Shown piece by piece: positions 25,766 through 33,060 of a stretch of DNA of 55,815 nucleotides (the first letter of the stretch is position 1; every line of letters begins with the position of its first letter). The notes below the pieces were generated by a model. The model ran no database searches, was not told where the DNA came from, and worked only from the letters and a program-made list of their open reading frames with translations. The position numbers and the translations under genes were made by a program. Source of the stretch: JAFAZI01 sp035501255 (GTDB lineage Bacteria; Actinomycetota; Actinomycetes; JAFAQI01); the NCBI GenBank assembly GCA_035501255.1, contig DATJWM010000144.1, positions 1 through 55,815 on the forward strand, in the 5' to 3' direction.

Positions 25766-26254
25766 TCAGTACGGCGCCTGGATTTCGCGGTCGGAGCCGG
25801 GGTCCGGCGGCGCATCCTGGTGATGGATCAGTGACTCGAGCACGACGTCGACCATGCCGAGATGGTCATCCCGGCCGGAGTACTGCTGGCGGACATCGAC
25901 CAGGTAGCGCGTGAGGGCGTCGAGACGCTGGGCGAGGGTGGTGGCCACGGCCAGCGCCACCGCCGGTTGCGAGGTGAGGAACTCCTCCGGATGATCGGTA
26001 AACCGGAACCGGCAGTCGACCCGGGCGGTGACCGTGGCGGTGGCCGGCGCGTCGAGCAGGGCTTCGAGCTCGCCGAAGATGGCGCCGGCCTGGTCGATCG
26101 TGGCGACGGGAACCCCCGCCCGGGTCACCTCGACGGAGCCGCTGACGAGCACATGCAGGCACCCTTGACGCTCGCCCTCGACGATCACGGCATCGCCCGC
26201 GGTGTAGGTCTGCTCCGGCAGGTCGGCGGACGCGGTCAGGATGGCGTCTTTCAT
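25766..26254 (-). CDS. Small single-domain CNB protein 2
   Basis: A 162-residue protein with one cyclic-nucleotide-binding fold (YTAGDAVIVEGERQGCLHVLVSGSVEV, IDQAGAIFGELEALLDAP) and a C-terminal helix. FGEL is conserved but the cassette Arg is missing (APATATV). The C-terminal 60 residues (LAVATTLAQRLDALTRYLVDVRQQY) look like the dimer helix of CRP-type proteins with no DNA-binding domain after it. It is the first gene of a likely two-gene unit with the phosphoesterase (13-bp gap). The start at 26254 (ATG) has GAGG upstream on the minus strand. Confidence 0.8.
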   Translation of the reverse strand: MKDAILTASADLPEQTYTAGDAVIVEGERQGCLHVLVSGSVEVTRAGVPVATIDQAGAIFGELEALLDAPATATVTARVDCRFRFTDHPEEFLTSQPAVALAVATTLAQRLDALTRYLVDVRQQYSGRDDHLGMVDVVLESLIHHQDAPPDPGSDREIQAPY

Positions 26255-26350
26255 CCTCGCCTCCCCGTGTGGTGCCCCGATCCGGACGTGGCAGGTGAGT
26301 ATGTCAGGTGGGTGTGAAACGGTCGACGTCGTGGCCCCGCTGGAAATGAC

Positions 26351-26520
26351 CCCGAACCTACACGTGCCCGCGAACCGTTGACTTCGTCGACGACCTTCCC
26401 CGCGACGAGAACGGCAAGCTCGACGAGCGCCTGCTTCCTCAGCGGTACTGGGAGGGTCGCGACCCGCTCGTGATCCGAAGCCGCAAGCCCGGCGGCTCCG
26501 AGGAGACTCGCGCGGCTAGT
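26351..26520 (+). pseudogene. Fossil C-terminus of an acyl-CoA synthetase (AMP-binding enzyme)
   Basis: On the plus strand, in the frame of base 26380, the translation TCPRTVDFVDDLPRDENGKL continues with RYWEGRDPLV. This is the characteristic C-terminal subdomain of fatty-acyl/AMP-forming CoA ligases, including the catalytic Lys of the NGKL motif. The frame is closed by TGA at 26347, there is no start, and the natural stop appears lost: the frame runs on into the opposing CNB gene. The other about 450 residues are missing. It sits between two minus-strand CNB genes, so it marks a deletion or rearrangement that once removed a ligase gene here. Confidence 0.72.
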
Positions 26521-26929
26521 TCGTGGTGCCGACCGAGTCCGCCGAGCGGCTCGCAGCGATCGCACGAATCGCGGCGTCCACCCCGGGGATCCGGCGCAGG
26601 CTGGCGAACTCGTGCGCGCTCGCGACCAGTGCCGTGACGGGTTCGAGCGCAGTGACGCTCGCGCTGCGTTCGCTCATGTCGAGCAGCGCCATCTCGCCGA
26701 CGAGGTCGCCGGGTCCAACCGTGGCGATGTCTTCGCCGTGCTTGGTGACCTTCGCGGTGCCCGTGATCATGATGAAGACCTGGAGACCGAAGTTTCCTTC
26801 GACGCAGAGCATGTCCCCGGCCTTGAAGGTCACGGGGGTGAGCAGCGAGTCGGCTTGCTCGAGTTCCTTTTTGTGCAGGTTCGCGAAGACCGGGAGCTTG
26901 CGGAGATCGTCCGAAGGTTGTCTGGACAT
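26516..26929 (-). CDS. Small single-domain CNB protein 3 (intact phosphate cassette)
   Basis: A 137-residue stand-alone cyclic-nucleotide-binding protein. LRKLPVFANLHKKELEQADSLL is the N-terminal helical bundle; FKAGDMLCVEGNFGLQVFIM and GPGDLVGEMALLDMSERSASV form the beta-roll. Unlike the two neighbouring small CNB proteins it retains the cassette Arg (SERSASV), so it is the likeliest nucleotide binder of the three. It has no output domain and presumably acts by protein contact. AAAGGA upstream of the ATG on the minus strand is the probable ribosome site. The stop lies at the edge of the acyl-CoA synthetase fossil. Confidence 0.82.
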   Translation of the reverse strand: MSRQPSDDLRKLPVFANLHKKELEQADSLLTPVTFKAGDMLCVEGNFGLQVFIMITGTAKVTKHGEDIATVGPGDLVGEMALLDMSERSASVTALEPVTALVASAHEFASLRRIPGVDAAIRAIAASRSADSVGTTN

Positions 26930-27019
26930 CTGGCCTCGGTTCCTTTGCCTCTGCGTCGTGTGGGCGTCCGTGGGCGCAGTTGTACCACCGATCGCTCGGT
27001 CCCGGAAGATGAACTTTGC

Positions 27020-27811
27020 CTAGTCAGGTTTGCGGGCCAGGTATCCCACGACGTTGAGTTCCGCCCGAAGGGGTAGGTCGGTGCGGCGATAGTCGTTCGC
27101 GCGTCCGATCGCATCCGCGAGGAACGCCTCCTCGCCGACGTTCTGGATCGCCTCGTACGCCGGACCGGTGGCCGCCAAGCCTCGCGCGTAGGTCTCGGGA
27201 TCGGGGGACTCCCAGGCGAACGGGATGTCGACACGGCGAATGTCGACGAAACCGAGGGAGTCCAGGAGGCTTTCGCCGGCTCCGGGGCGACCGAGCGCCA
27301 CCATCGAGGCCTGGTTTTCGACCTTGGGTGTTTCGGCGAGGGTGAACGGTGCCAATGCCCAGATGCCGGGTGACACCTTCAGGTGTCCCCAGACGGTGAG
27401 CCCGACGCGACCTCCAGGGGCGAGCACCCGGTGGATCTCGCGGACTGCGTCCGGGGTGGTGCCCCAAACGCCGCGAAAACTGGTGACGACGTCGAATGCC
27501 TCCGCCTCCCACGGAAGGTCGTGCATGTCGCCCACCTGGATGTCGGCGTTCGGGCTGCGATCACGGGCGATGGCGATCAACCGAGGAGAGGCATCGATCC
27601 CCGCGCAGACGGCGCCGCGCAGCGCGGCCAACTCGAGCGCGAGGCCCGAGCCGCAGGCGACGTCGAGCAATCGGTCGCCGGCGTCGATTCCGAGGTGATG
27701 GTGCAGGGCAACGTACTCCCGGCAGTTGCTGGGTTCGCTGAGCGTCGCGAAGTCCACGGCCTTTCGGCCCCAGCCTTCGTCGACTTGCTGCCAGTCCTTC
27801 GGTGGGGACAT
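27020..27811 (-). CDS. Class I SAM-dependent methyltransferase
   Basis: A 263-residue methyltransferase with the usual Rossmann order: LLDVACGSGLALELA (motif I, SAM binding), CAGIDASPRLIAIAR (acidic end of strand 2), DIQVGDMHDLPWEAEAFDVV (motifs II-III) and VLAPGGRVGLTVWG (motif III/IV). The form is that of UbiE/COQ5-like enzymes acting on small molecules; the acceptor is unknown. The ATG at 27811 has GGGAGGTCACC directly upstream on the minus strand. A 90-bp gap separates it from CNB protein 3, and co-transcription is possible. Confidence 0.85.
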   Translation of the reverse strand: MSPPKDWQQVDEGWGRKAVDFATLSEPSNCREYVALHHHLGIDAGDRLLDVACGSGLALELAALRGAVCAGIDASPRLIAIARDRSPNADIQVGDMHDLPWEAEAFDVVTSFRGVWGTTPDAVREIHRVLAPGGRVGLTVWGHLKVSPGIWALAPFTLAETPKVENQASMVALGRPGAGESLLDSLGFVDIRRVDIPFAWESPDPETYARGLAATGPAYEAIQNVGEEAFLADAIGRANDYRRTDLPLRAELNVVGYLARKPD

Positions 27812-27868
27812 GGTGACCTCCCGACCTCGTCGGCGTCTGGCGTCGCCAAGCAACGCGAACGCACCTGC

Positions 27869-27889
27869 GAGGGACCCTACTGGTCCCTC
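27869..27889 (-). terminator. Hairpin downstream of the SurE-like gene
   Basis: GAGGGACC and GGTCCCTC form an 8-bp perfect stem around a 5-base loop, 80 bases beyond the SurE-like stop codon and before the methyltransferase gene on the same strand. It has no clear U-run, so it is a candidate terminator or attenuator only. Confidence 0.45.
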
Positions 27890-27968
27890 CGGCAGGGCGC
27901 CATCGGTGCGAACGAGGACGCCCGGTCGAGCGGAGCGGCTATCGATGCCGGCTTCGCTCGACGGGTGC

Positions 27969-28790
27969 TCAGCTCGTCGTTGCCGGAGTGGACGGGATCA
28001 CGTCCTCCGTTGCGAAACCGCGAGAGAAAGCGGTGACGTCGTTCTTGCCCGGGCCTTTCTTCGACAGGCAGTTCGGCGTTCTCAAGGCCTTGTTGAAGTC
28101 CTTGGAATTCAGGTCCGACGCGATCCGCACCATCCGTCGTACCGAGCCCTTGGGGCAGGACGGCACGTTCATCGACAGGACGTGCACTTTTGCGCTCCCG
28201 GCGAGCAGGTCCGCTCGCTTGTGCTTGACCCACCGGCGTACGAACGGCAGAGCCGCCTTGAAGTGGATCGTGTTGCCGAGGCCTGCGCTGACGGCGATTG
28301 CCGGGATCCCACGAGCGACGGCGGCGCGAGCGGCACCGACCGTTCCGGAGATGTCGATCGCCGGTCCGAGGTTCTGCCCGGCGTTGATGCCCGACACCAC
28401 AACGTCCGGGTGCAGGTGCAGGTCGTCGAGCGCCGCGCGGATGGTGTCGGCTGGGTAGCCGTGCACGGCGTACGCCGGGTGACCGCCCAGCGTCTTGCCC
28501 TTAGTGATCTTCAACTTGCCCTTCTTGGTGCGGCCCCCGGTACCGCTCTGGTTCTTGGCGGGGGCGACGACGAACACTCGCACGTTCGGAAGCTTTGCGA
28601 GGGCAGTGGTGACCGTGGCGATCCCCGGTGCGCGGTAGCCGTCGTCGTTGGTCACGAGGACCTTCAGTGTCGGTGTCGAGTCCGCGGCGAGACGGTGGGT
28701 CGAGGTCGCCGACGCCGCCTCACCCGCTCCGACCATCAGTGGAAGGACTGCGGCTGCGGCGAGTACCGCGGCGGCTCGTGACGCGCGCAT
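27969..28790 (-). CDS. Exported SurE-like 5'-nucleotidase/acid phosphatase
   Basis: A 273-residue protein with a Sec signal peptide (MRASRAAAVLAAAAVLPLMVG, cleavage near EAASA) followed by a SurE fold. VLVTNDDGYRAPGI holds the metal-binding Asp pair, VVAPAKNQSGTGG the Ser loop and VVSGINAGQNLG the Asn. SurE enzymes hydrolyse nucleoside monophosphates; most are cytoplasmic, so this copy probably scavenges phosphate or nucleosides outside the cell. Two Cys near the C-terminus (VPSCPKG, RTPNCLSK) may form a disulfide, as expected after export. AAGGGAG lies six bases before the ATG at 28790. Confidence 0.87.
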   Translation of the reverse strand: MRASRAAAVLAAAAVLPLMVGAGEAASATSTHRLAADSTPTLKVLVTNDDGYRAPGIATVTTALAKLPNVRVFVVAPAKNQSGTGGRTKKGKLKITKGKTLGGHPAYAVHGYPADTIRAALDDLHLHPDVVVSGINAGQNLGPAIDISGTVGAARAAVARGIPAIAVSAGLGNTIHFKAALPFVRRWVKHKRADLLAGSAKVHVLSMNVPSCPKGSVRRMVRIASDLNSKDFNKALRTPNCLSKKGPGKNDVTAFSRGFATEDVIPSTPATTS

Positions 28791-28926
28791 TCTGACTCCC
28801 TTGTCAGGGTCGACACCTTGTCGGTGCTGGAGGAGGGCAACGAACTCAGTCGAGAAGTATGTCACGGTTTGATGGACGACATGGCGGTATCGTGGGATTG
28901 ACCTGACCGAGCGTCGGAGCGGGCGT

Positions 28927-29463
28927 CTAGGCGCGCGGCTGGGAGACCGCGGGTCGCTCCCGAAGCGCCTCGACGAGCGATTCTCGGGCGCGGAAGACCC
29001 GGGAGCGGACGGTCCCGATCGGGCACCCGATCACAGTGGAGGCCTCGTCGTAGGACAGCCCGATCAGCTGGGTCAGGACGAAGGCCTCACGACGGTCGGT
29101 GTCGAGATCCGCGATCGCCGACTCGATCGTGACTCTTTCAGCGTGATCGCGACACACCGGAGGGTCGACGAACAGCCCGATGGTCTCGACCTCGCGCGCT
29201 CGCCGTCGCCGCCGAATCTCGTCGATGCAGGTGTGCCGGGCGATGCTGAGCAGCCAGGCCGAGGCAGGGGCCTCACCGCGGTAGCGGGGGAGTGCCTCGA
29301 TCGCTTTGAGGTAGGTCTGCTGGGTGAGGTCATCGGCACTCGCCGGGTCGACGAGCGACGCGCAGAAGCGGCGGATGTCGGGAAGCGTGACCATGACGAA
29401 TTCGTCGATCGCACTGCGCTCGCCGCCGCGAGCCCGCAGCGCGAGGTTGGTGATGTCCCGCAC
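28927..29463 (-). CDS. ECF sigma factor (SigC-like)
   Basis: A 178-residue extracytoplasmic-function sigma factor. Region 2 is seen in FCASLVDPASADDLTQQTYLKAIEAL and SAWLLSIARHTCIDEIRRRRR; region 4 in REAFVLTQLIGLSYDEASTVIGCPIGTVRSRVFRARESL, which is the -35-reading helix-turn-helix. It diverges from a zinc-finger anti-sigma gene across an 89-bp region, and that gene leads a copper-handling operon. The sigma factor probably controls copper or cytochrome-oxidase assembly genes; this is inferred from context and from the link between SigC and copper supply in mycobacteria. The GTG at 29463 has TAGGGT eight bases upstream on the minus strand, so translation may be leaderless. Confidence 0.88.
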   Translation of the reverse strand: MRDITNLALRARGGERSAIDEFVMVTLPDIRRFCASLVDPASADDLTQQTYLKAIEALPRYRGEAPASAWLLSIARHTCIDEIRRRRRAREVETIGLFVDPPVCRDHAERVTIESAIADLDTDRREAFVLTQLIGLSYDEASTVIGCPIGTVRSRVFRARESLVEALRERPAVSQPRA

Positions 29464-29552
29464 GTGAGCAGACCCTAGAGTCCGGCCGGCCGGCCGCAGG
29501 CGCGGGGGTCCTGGTCGGGAACCAGCGCCCTCCTTGGAACGACATCTGGGGT
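29464..29552. promoter_or_regulatory. Divergent promoter region of sigma/anti-sigma pair
   Basis: The 89 bases between the ECF gene and the anti-sigma gene contain a 12-base self-complementary run CCGGCCGGCCGG (29482-29493). GGGAAC (29517-29522) followed 17 bases later by CGAC (29540-29543) resembles an ECF-type -35/-10 pair reading toward the copper operon. The -10 match is weak, so autoregulation is only a possibility. Confidence 0.3.
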
Positions 29553-30257
29553 ATGAGGTGCATCAACGCGCGCGAGTCCCTATCCGCGCGGCTCGACGGG
29601 GAGGTCATCCCCATCTCCGAGCCAGCGGTCGACCACCATCTGGCCGGCTGCACAGACTGCCAGGAGTGGTTACGGGCGGCCGAGGCGCTGACCCGTCAGG
29701 TGCGGATCGCCCCGGCGCCCGATCTGGATCTCCTTGCCGAGAAGGTCCTCGCAGCGATCGACGACCACGCCGCGCCGGACGGTCGTGAGCGGCGAGCCGT
29801 CCGGCTTGCGCTCTGTCTCGTTGCGCTCGCCCAACTCGCGATCACGATACCGATTCTGATCCTCGGCCACGATCGCGAGGCGCCCTTGCATGTCACCCAC
29901 GAGATGGGTGCGTGGGACGCGGCACTCGCAATCGGACTGCTGCTCGCCGCACGTCGACCGTCGCGGGCAGAGGGGATGAGTGCAATCGTTGGAGTGGGAG
30001 CGCTCCTGCTGGTCACGACCGCGTGCATCGATCTTGTTGCCGGTCGTACGAGCGTCACCGACGAGACACCTCACTTGCTCTGTGTTGCGGGCTGGTTGCT
30101 GCTGCATCGGCTCGCAGTGTTGGAGCGATCGCGGCCGCGAGCGCCGCTTCCGGCCGCCCAGCAACCGACCCGGCCCGCGGTGGGCGCCGAGCGGGACACC
30201 GGGTCCCGGACTCCCGATCCACACGACGGAGACCACGCCGCGCAGGTGTCGGCGTGA
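29553..30257 (+). CDS. Membrane anti-sigma factor with zinc-binding (ZAS) domain
   Basis: A 234-residue protein. The N-terminal 45 residues contain the zf-HC2/ZAS signature HxxxCxxC (DHHLAGCTDCQEW), which binds the partner sigma factor. It is followed by about four membrane segments (ALCLVALAQLAITIPILIL; AALAIGLLLAAR; MSAIVGVGALLLVTTACIDL; LCVAGWLLLHRLAVL) and a Pro/Arg-rich tail. It most likely holds the divergent ECF factor inactive until a cell-envelope signal, perhaps copper, arrives. It overlaps the SCO1 gene by 4 bp (GTGA), which supports a single operon. Confidence 0.82.
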   Translation: MRCINARESLSARLDGEVIPISEPAVDHHLAGCTDCQEWLRAAEALTRQVRIAPAPDLDLLAEKVLAAIDDHAAPDGRERRAVRLALCLVALAQLAITIPILILGHDREAPLHVTHEMGAWDAALAIGLLLAARRPSRAEGMSAIVGVGALLLVTTACIDLVAGRTSVTDETPHLLCVAGWLLLHRLAVLERSRPRAPLPAAQQPTRPAVGAERDTGSRTPDPHDGDHAAQVSA

Positions 30258-30904
30258 GGAGTTCGCGGCTTGCTTGCCTGCTCGCCGCCGTTTGCGTTCT
30301 CGGTTTGGTCGGCTGCTCGTCGGCGTCGCGTCCGCTGGCGGAACTCAGTGGCACCGGGAACCCCGCCGCGTTGCGCGGAGATGTGCTGAACCCGCCGACC
30401 GTTGCGGCCGCGATCGACCTGCCGAGCGATCTCGGTGGGAGGTACGACCTCGCCAGGAGCACGCACGATCGCATCACCCTCGTGTACTTCGGGTACACCC
30501 ATTGCCCCGACGTCTGTCCGACGATCATGGCGGACACTGCGCAGGCGTTGCGCGAGTCCAGTCCGACCGTGCGTTCGAAGGTCACGGTCGTGTTCGTTAC
30601 GGTCGATCCGAAGCGCGACACGATGCCCGTGTTGCGACGTTGGCTGGCCCACTTCAACCCGGCGTTCGTCGGTTTGCGCGGAACCATCGCACAGGTGATC
30701 GAGGCACAGCGAACACTCGACGTGCCGGTCAGCAAAGTCACGCCGCGTAGCAAGAACGGCTACACCGTCCAGCATTCGGCGGAATTACTCGCATTCACGC
30801 CGGACGGCAAGGCACACGTGCTGTACACGGACGGACCGACGATGATCTCGGATCTTCGTCACGACCTCGCGATCCTCGCTTCGGACAAGTCGTACGGCGC
30901 GTGA
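30254..30904 (+). CDS. SCO1/SenC-family copper chaperone lipoprotein
   Basis: A 216-residue lipoprotein. The signal peptide ends with a lipobox (GLVGC). The thioredoxin-like core has YFGYTHCPDVCPTIM with the CxxxC copper pair and the distal His in YTVQHSAE, the three ligands needed to bind Cu. SCO proteins deliver copper to the CuA centre of cytochrome c oxidase subunit II or keep its thiols reduced. The GTG at 30254 overlaps the anti-sigma stop, and the protein's own stop overlaps the next GTG. Position among PCuAC, CtaG and CopC/D genes makes the oxidase-assembly role very likely. Confidence 0.93.
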   Translation: MRSSRLACLLAAVCVLGLVGCSSASRPLAELSGTGNPAALRGDVLNPPTVAAAIDLPSDLGGRYDLARSTHDRITLVYFGYTHCPDVCPTIMADTAQALRESSPTVRSKVTVVFVTVDPKRDTMPVLRRWLAHFNPAFVGLRGTIAQVIEAQRTLDVPVSKVTPRSKNGYTVQHSAELLAFTPDGKAHVLYTDGPTMISDLRHDLAILASDKSYGA

Positions 30905-31482
30905 GGACGATGGCCGTACGGAAGCTGATCGGATGCCTGTCGGCGGCGATCGCGTTGGCTGGTTGCGCGGGTAACGCCTCGAGTGGGTCGAGTGTCGACC
31001 GAGTGGCGCCGCTGTCGATCACGGGCGGCCGGGCGAGTTTAGGGCAGCTGGTCATCACCCGCGCATACATCCCCGACCCTGCGACCCCCGCTCTCGCGGC
31101 GGCGTTCTTTACCGTCACGAACACCGGGCCGGCAGACCGGCTGATGTCCGTCTCCACCTCGGAGTTCCGCTCGTCGGTTCTCAACCGCTACGTCACCGCG
31201 ACCGATGGTGCTGAATCGATGGTTCCGGTGGGAGCCGGCCTAACGATCCCGGCACACGGTCGCCTGGTGTTGCACCCCGGAGGGGACCACGTCATGCTGG
31301 CGCACCCGCGAAGCCCGCTCCGCCAGGGAACGACCGCGCGGTTGAGGCTGCAGTTCTCGCGCGCTGGCAGCGTCACGATGGTCGTGCCGGTCGTTGCCGA
31401 CACCGGGCTGCCGGGCTCGAGCGGTGGCGATATGTCCGGCATGGATATGTCGGGCATGAACATGTCGGGCGGCGGCGGGTGA
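30901..31482 (+). CDS. PCuAC-like periplasmic copper chaperone lipoprotein with Met-rich tail
   Basis: A 193-residue lipoprotein (signal ending ALAGC) with the cupredoxin-like PCuAC fold: AAAFFTVTNTGPADRLMSVST, VPVGAGLTIPAHGRLVLHPGGDHVML. The classical Cu(I) site H(M)-x10-M-x21-H-x-M is only partly kept: the later Met and HVM are present, but the first His is replaced in SSVLNRYVT. The tail MSGMDMSGMNMSG adds closely spaced Met residues that could bind Cu(I) instead. PCuAC works with SCO to load CuA. GTG at 30901 overlaps the SCO stop; ATG at 30910 is an alternative. Confidence 0.85.
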   Translation: MRTMAVRKLIGCLSAAIALAGCAGNASSGSSVDRVAPLSITGGRASLGQLVITRAYIPDPATPALAAAFFTVTNTGPADRLMSVSTSEFRSSVLNRYVTATDGAESMVPVGAGLTIPAHGRLVLHPGGDHVMLAHPRSPLRQGTTARLRLQFSRAGSVTMVVPVVADTGLPGSSGGDMSGMDMSGMNMSGGGG

Positions 31483-32990
31483 CGGTCGTAGCGGCAGCAC
31501 GGCGTGCGGTCGTTGTCGTGGGTGTCTGCGGAGCCATCCTCACCGGTGCTGCCCTGCCGGCGTCCGCCCACTCCCTGGGGCCTGGTGTGGCCGCGATGAA
31601 CTACCGCACCCGCCTGCTCGCTGTTCAACCGGCAATTCCGGGGGTGGGATTTTCCGTCGTCGACGATGGTTTGCACGTCATCGCCAGGAACTCGACCGCC
31701 ACGCCTCTCGTCATCGACGGGTATGCAGGTGAGCCGTATTTGATGATCGACCGGCGCGGCAGCTGGGAGAACATGCGCTCTCCGTCCACCTACCTGAACC
31801 GGACCTTCACGCCGGGGGCGGTCCCGCCGCTGGCCAATGCGCACGCGACTCCTGACTGGCATCGGTTGGGCGGCGCCGACTGGGTTCGCTGGCACGACCA
31901 CAGGCTGCATTGGATGGCGGCACAACCGCCCGCGCAAGTCCGGCAAAACCCCAGCCGCTCCAACCTGATCAGCCTTTGGCGAATCGACGCCCACTACGGG
32001 CCGCGTCCGGTCGAGGTCACCGGGTCGCTTGCGTGGGTGCCCGGTCAATCACCGACCCGATGGGTGGCGTTGCTCGCGCTTGCCGCTGTGGCCACCGCGC
32101 TGGCGATGCGTCGGTCCCGGGGTGGGGCGGTGGCCCGGGTGGTCCTTGCAGTCCTGGTTCTGATCGACGTCGTTCGCAGCGTCGGCCTCGTGGCCGGACG
32201 CGGGGGAACGCTGGGGGACCGGCTAGCCGCCATGCCGTGGCGAGGCGCCCCGGAACTCCTCGTGTGGGCGGCGGTGGCGGGCGCGGTTGCTCTGGGCGGC
32301 CGACGTCGCACCCTGGTGAACTACGTTGCCTGCTTCTCGGGGACCGCTGTGCTTGTGCTCGATGGCGCAGTCAGCCTGCCAGCGTTGTGGCGGTCCCAAC
32401 TTCTCGCGTGGCACCCGTGGTGGCTGGAGCGGGCCTTGATCGCTGCCACGGTTGGGATCGCCATCGGAGTGATCGCGGGCGGTCTTGTGGCGTTGCTCGT
32501 CCGATGGTCCGGTCCTGCGCCGCGCCGGAACCTGCGTGCGGCTCTTGCGGCCGGTACCGCATTGTTGATCTCGGGTTGCGCGGGCGGTGGCGCAGATCAC
32601 GGATCGTCGGTTCAACTCACGACGGCGCAGGTCAGCGGGTTGGGCCCGGTGCTCACCGACCAATCCGGTCAGGTTCTGTACATGTTCGTGCCCGATCGGC
32701 GGCGTGCCGTGACCTGCGGCGAACTGTGTCAGGGCACCTGGCCGCCGTTGACGGCCGCAACCGGTCGACAGGTGCTCGCCTCGGGCGCGGCGAAGCAAGG
32801 CCTGATCGGGCGGGTGCCGAATCCCGCCGGCGGTGCGCCGGTGGTCACTTACCGCGGTTGGCCGCTCTACACCTATGTCGGCGATGTGACGAGCGGAACG
32901 GCAACCGGGCAGGGCGTGGACCTCAACGGGGGCCTGTGGTTCGCGCTCGCTCCGGACGGTTCGGTCGTCAAGCAGGCCTACGAGTCATGA
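31479..32990 (+). CDS. Membrane protein fused to a COG4315-type repeat lipoprotein domain
   Basis: A 503-residue protein. A signal peptide (ending PASAHS) leads an extracytoplasmic domain of about 150 residues with YLMIDRRGSWENMRSPSTYLN. About five membrane helices follow (VALLALAAVATALA; ARVVLAVLVLIDVV; PELLVWAAVAGAVAL; AATVGIAIGVIAGGLVALLV). The last about 130 residues, after a second signal-like helix ending LLISGCAGG, are two COG4315 repeats (VLTDQSGQVLYMFVPD; YRGWPLYTYVGD) with Cys in TCGELCQGTWPPL. It looks like a fusion of a membrane protein and a lipoprotein. GTG start overlaps the PCuAC stop. Function is unknown; context suggests copper or oxidase maturation. Confidence 0.8.
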   Translation: MTVVAAARRAVVVVGVCGAILTGAALPASAHSLGPGVAAMNYRTRLLAVQPAIPGVGFSVVDDGLHVIARNSTATPLVIDGYAGEPYLMIDRRGSWENMRSPSTYLNRTFTPGAVPPLANAHATPDWHRLGGADWVRWHDHRLHWMAAQPPAQVRQNPSRSNLISLWRIDAHYGPRPVEVTGSLAWVPGQSPTRWVALLALAAVATALAMRRSRGGAVARVVLAVLVLIDVVRSVGLVAGRGGTLGDRLAAMPWRGAPELLVWAAVAGAVALGGRRRTLVNYVACFSGTAVLVLDGAVSLPALWRSQLLAWHPWWLERALIAATVGIAIGVIAGGLVALLVRWSGPAPRRNLRAALAAGTALLISGCAGGGADHGSSVQLTTAQVSGLGPVLTDQSGQVLYMFVPDRRRAVTCGELCQGTWPPLTAATGRQVLASGAAKQGLIGRVPNPAGGAPVVTYRGWPLYTYVGDVTSGTATGQGVDLNGGLWFALAPDGSVVKQAYES

Positions 32991-33060
32991 TCGAATTCGA
33001 GGCGGGCCCGCCGGTCACTCACCAGCCTTCCACGCCTACCATCAGCTGACAGGAGATGCG

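Noticed and set aside
29482..29493. CCGGCCGGCCGG as a sigma-region operator
   Set aside because: Self-complementary CCGG runs arise easily in G+C-rich DNA and no second copy was found near the related operon, so I list it only as part of the promoter region.
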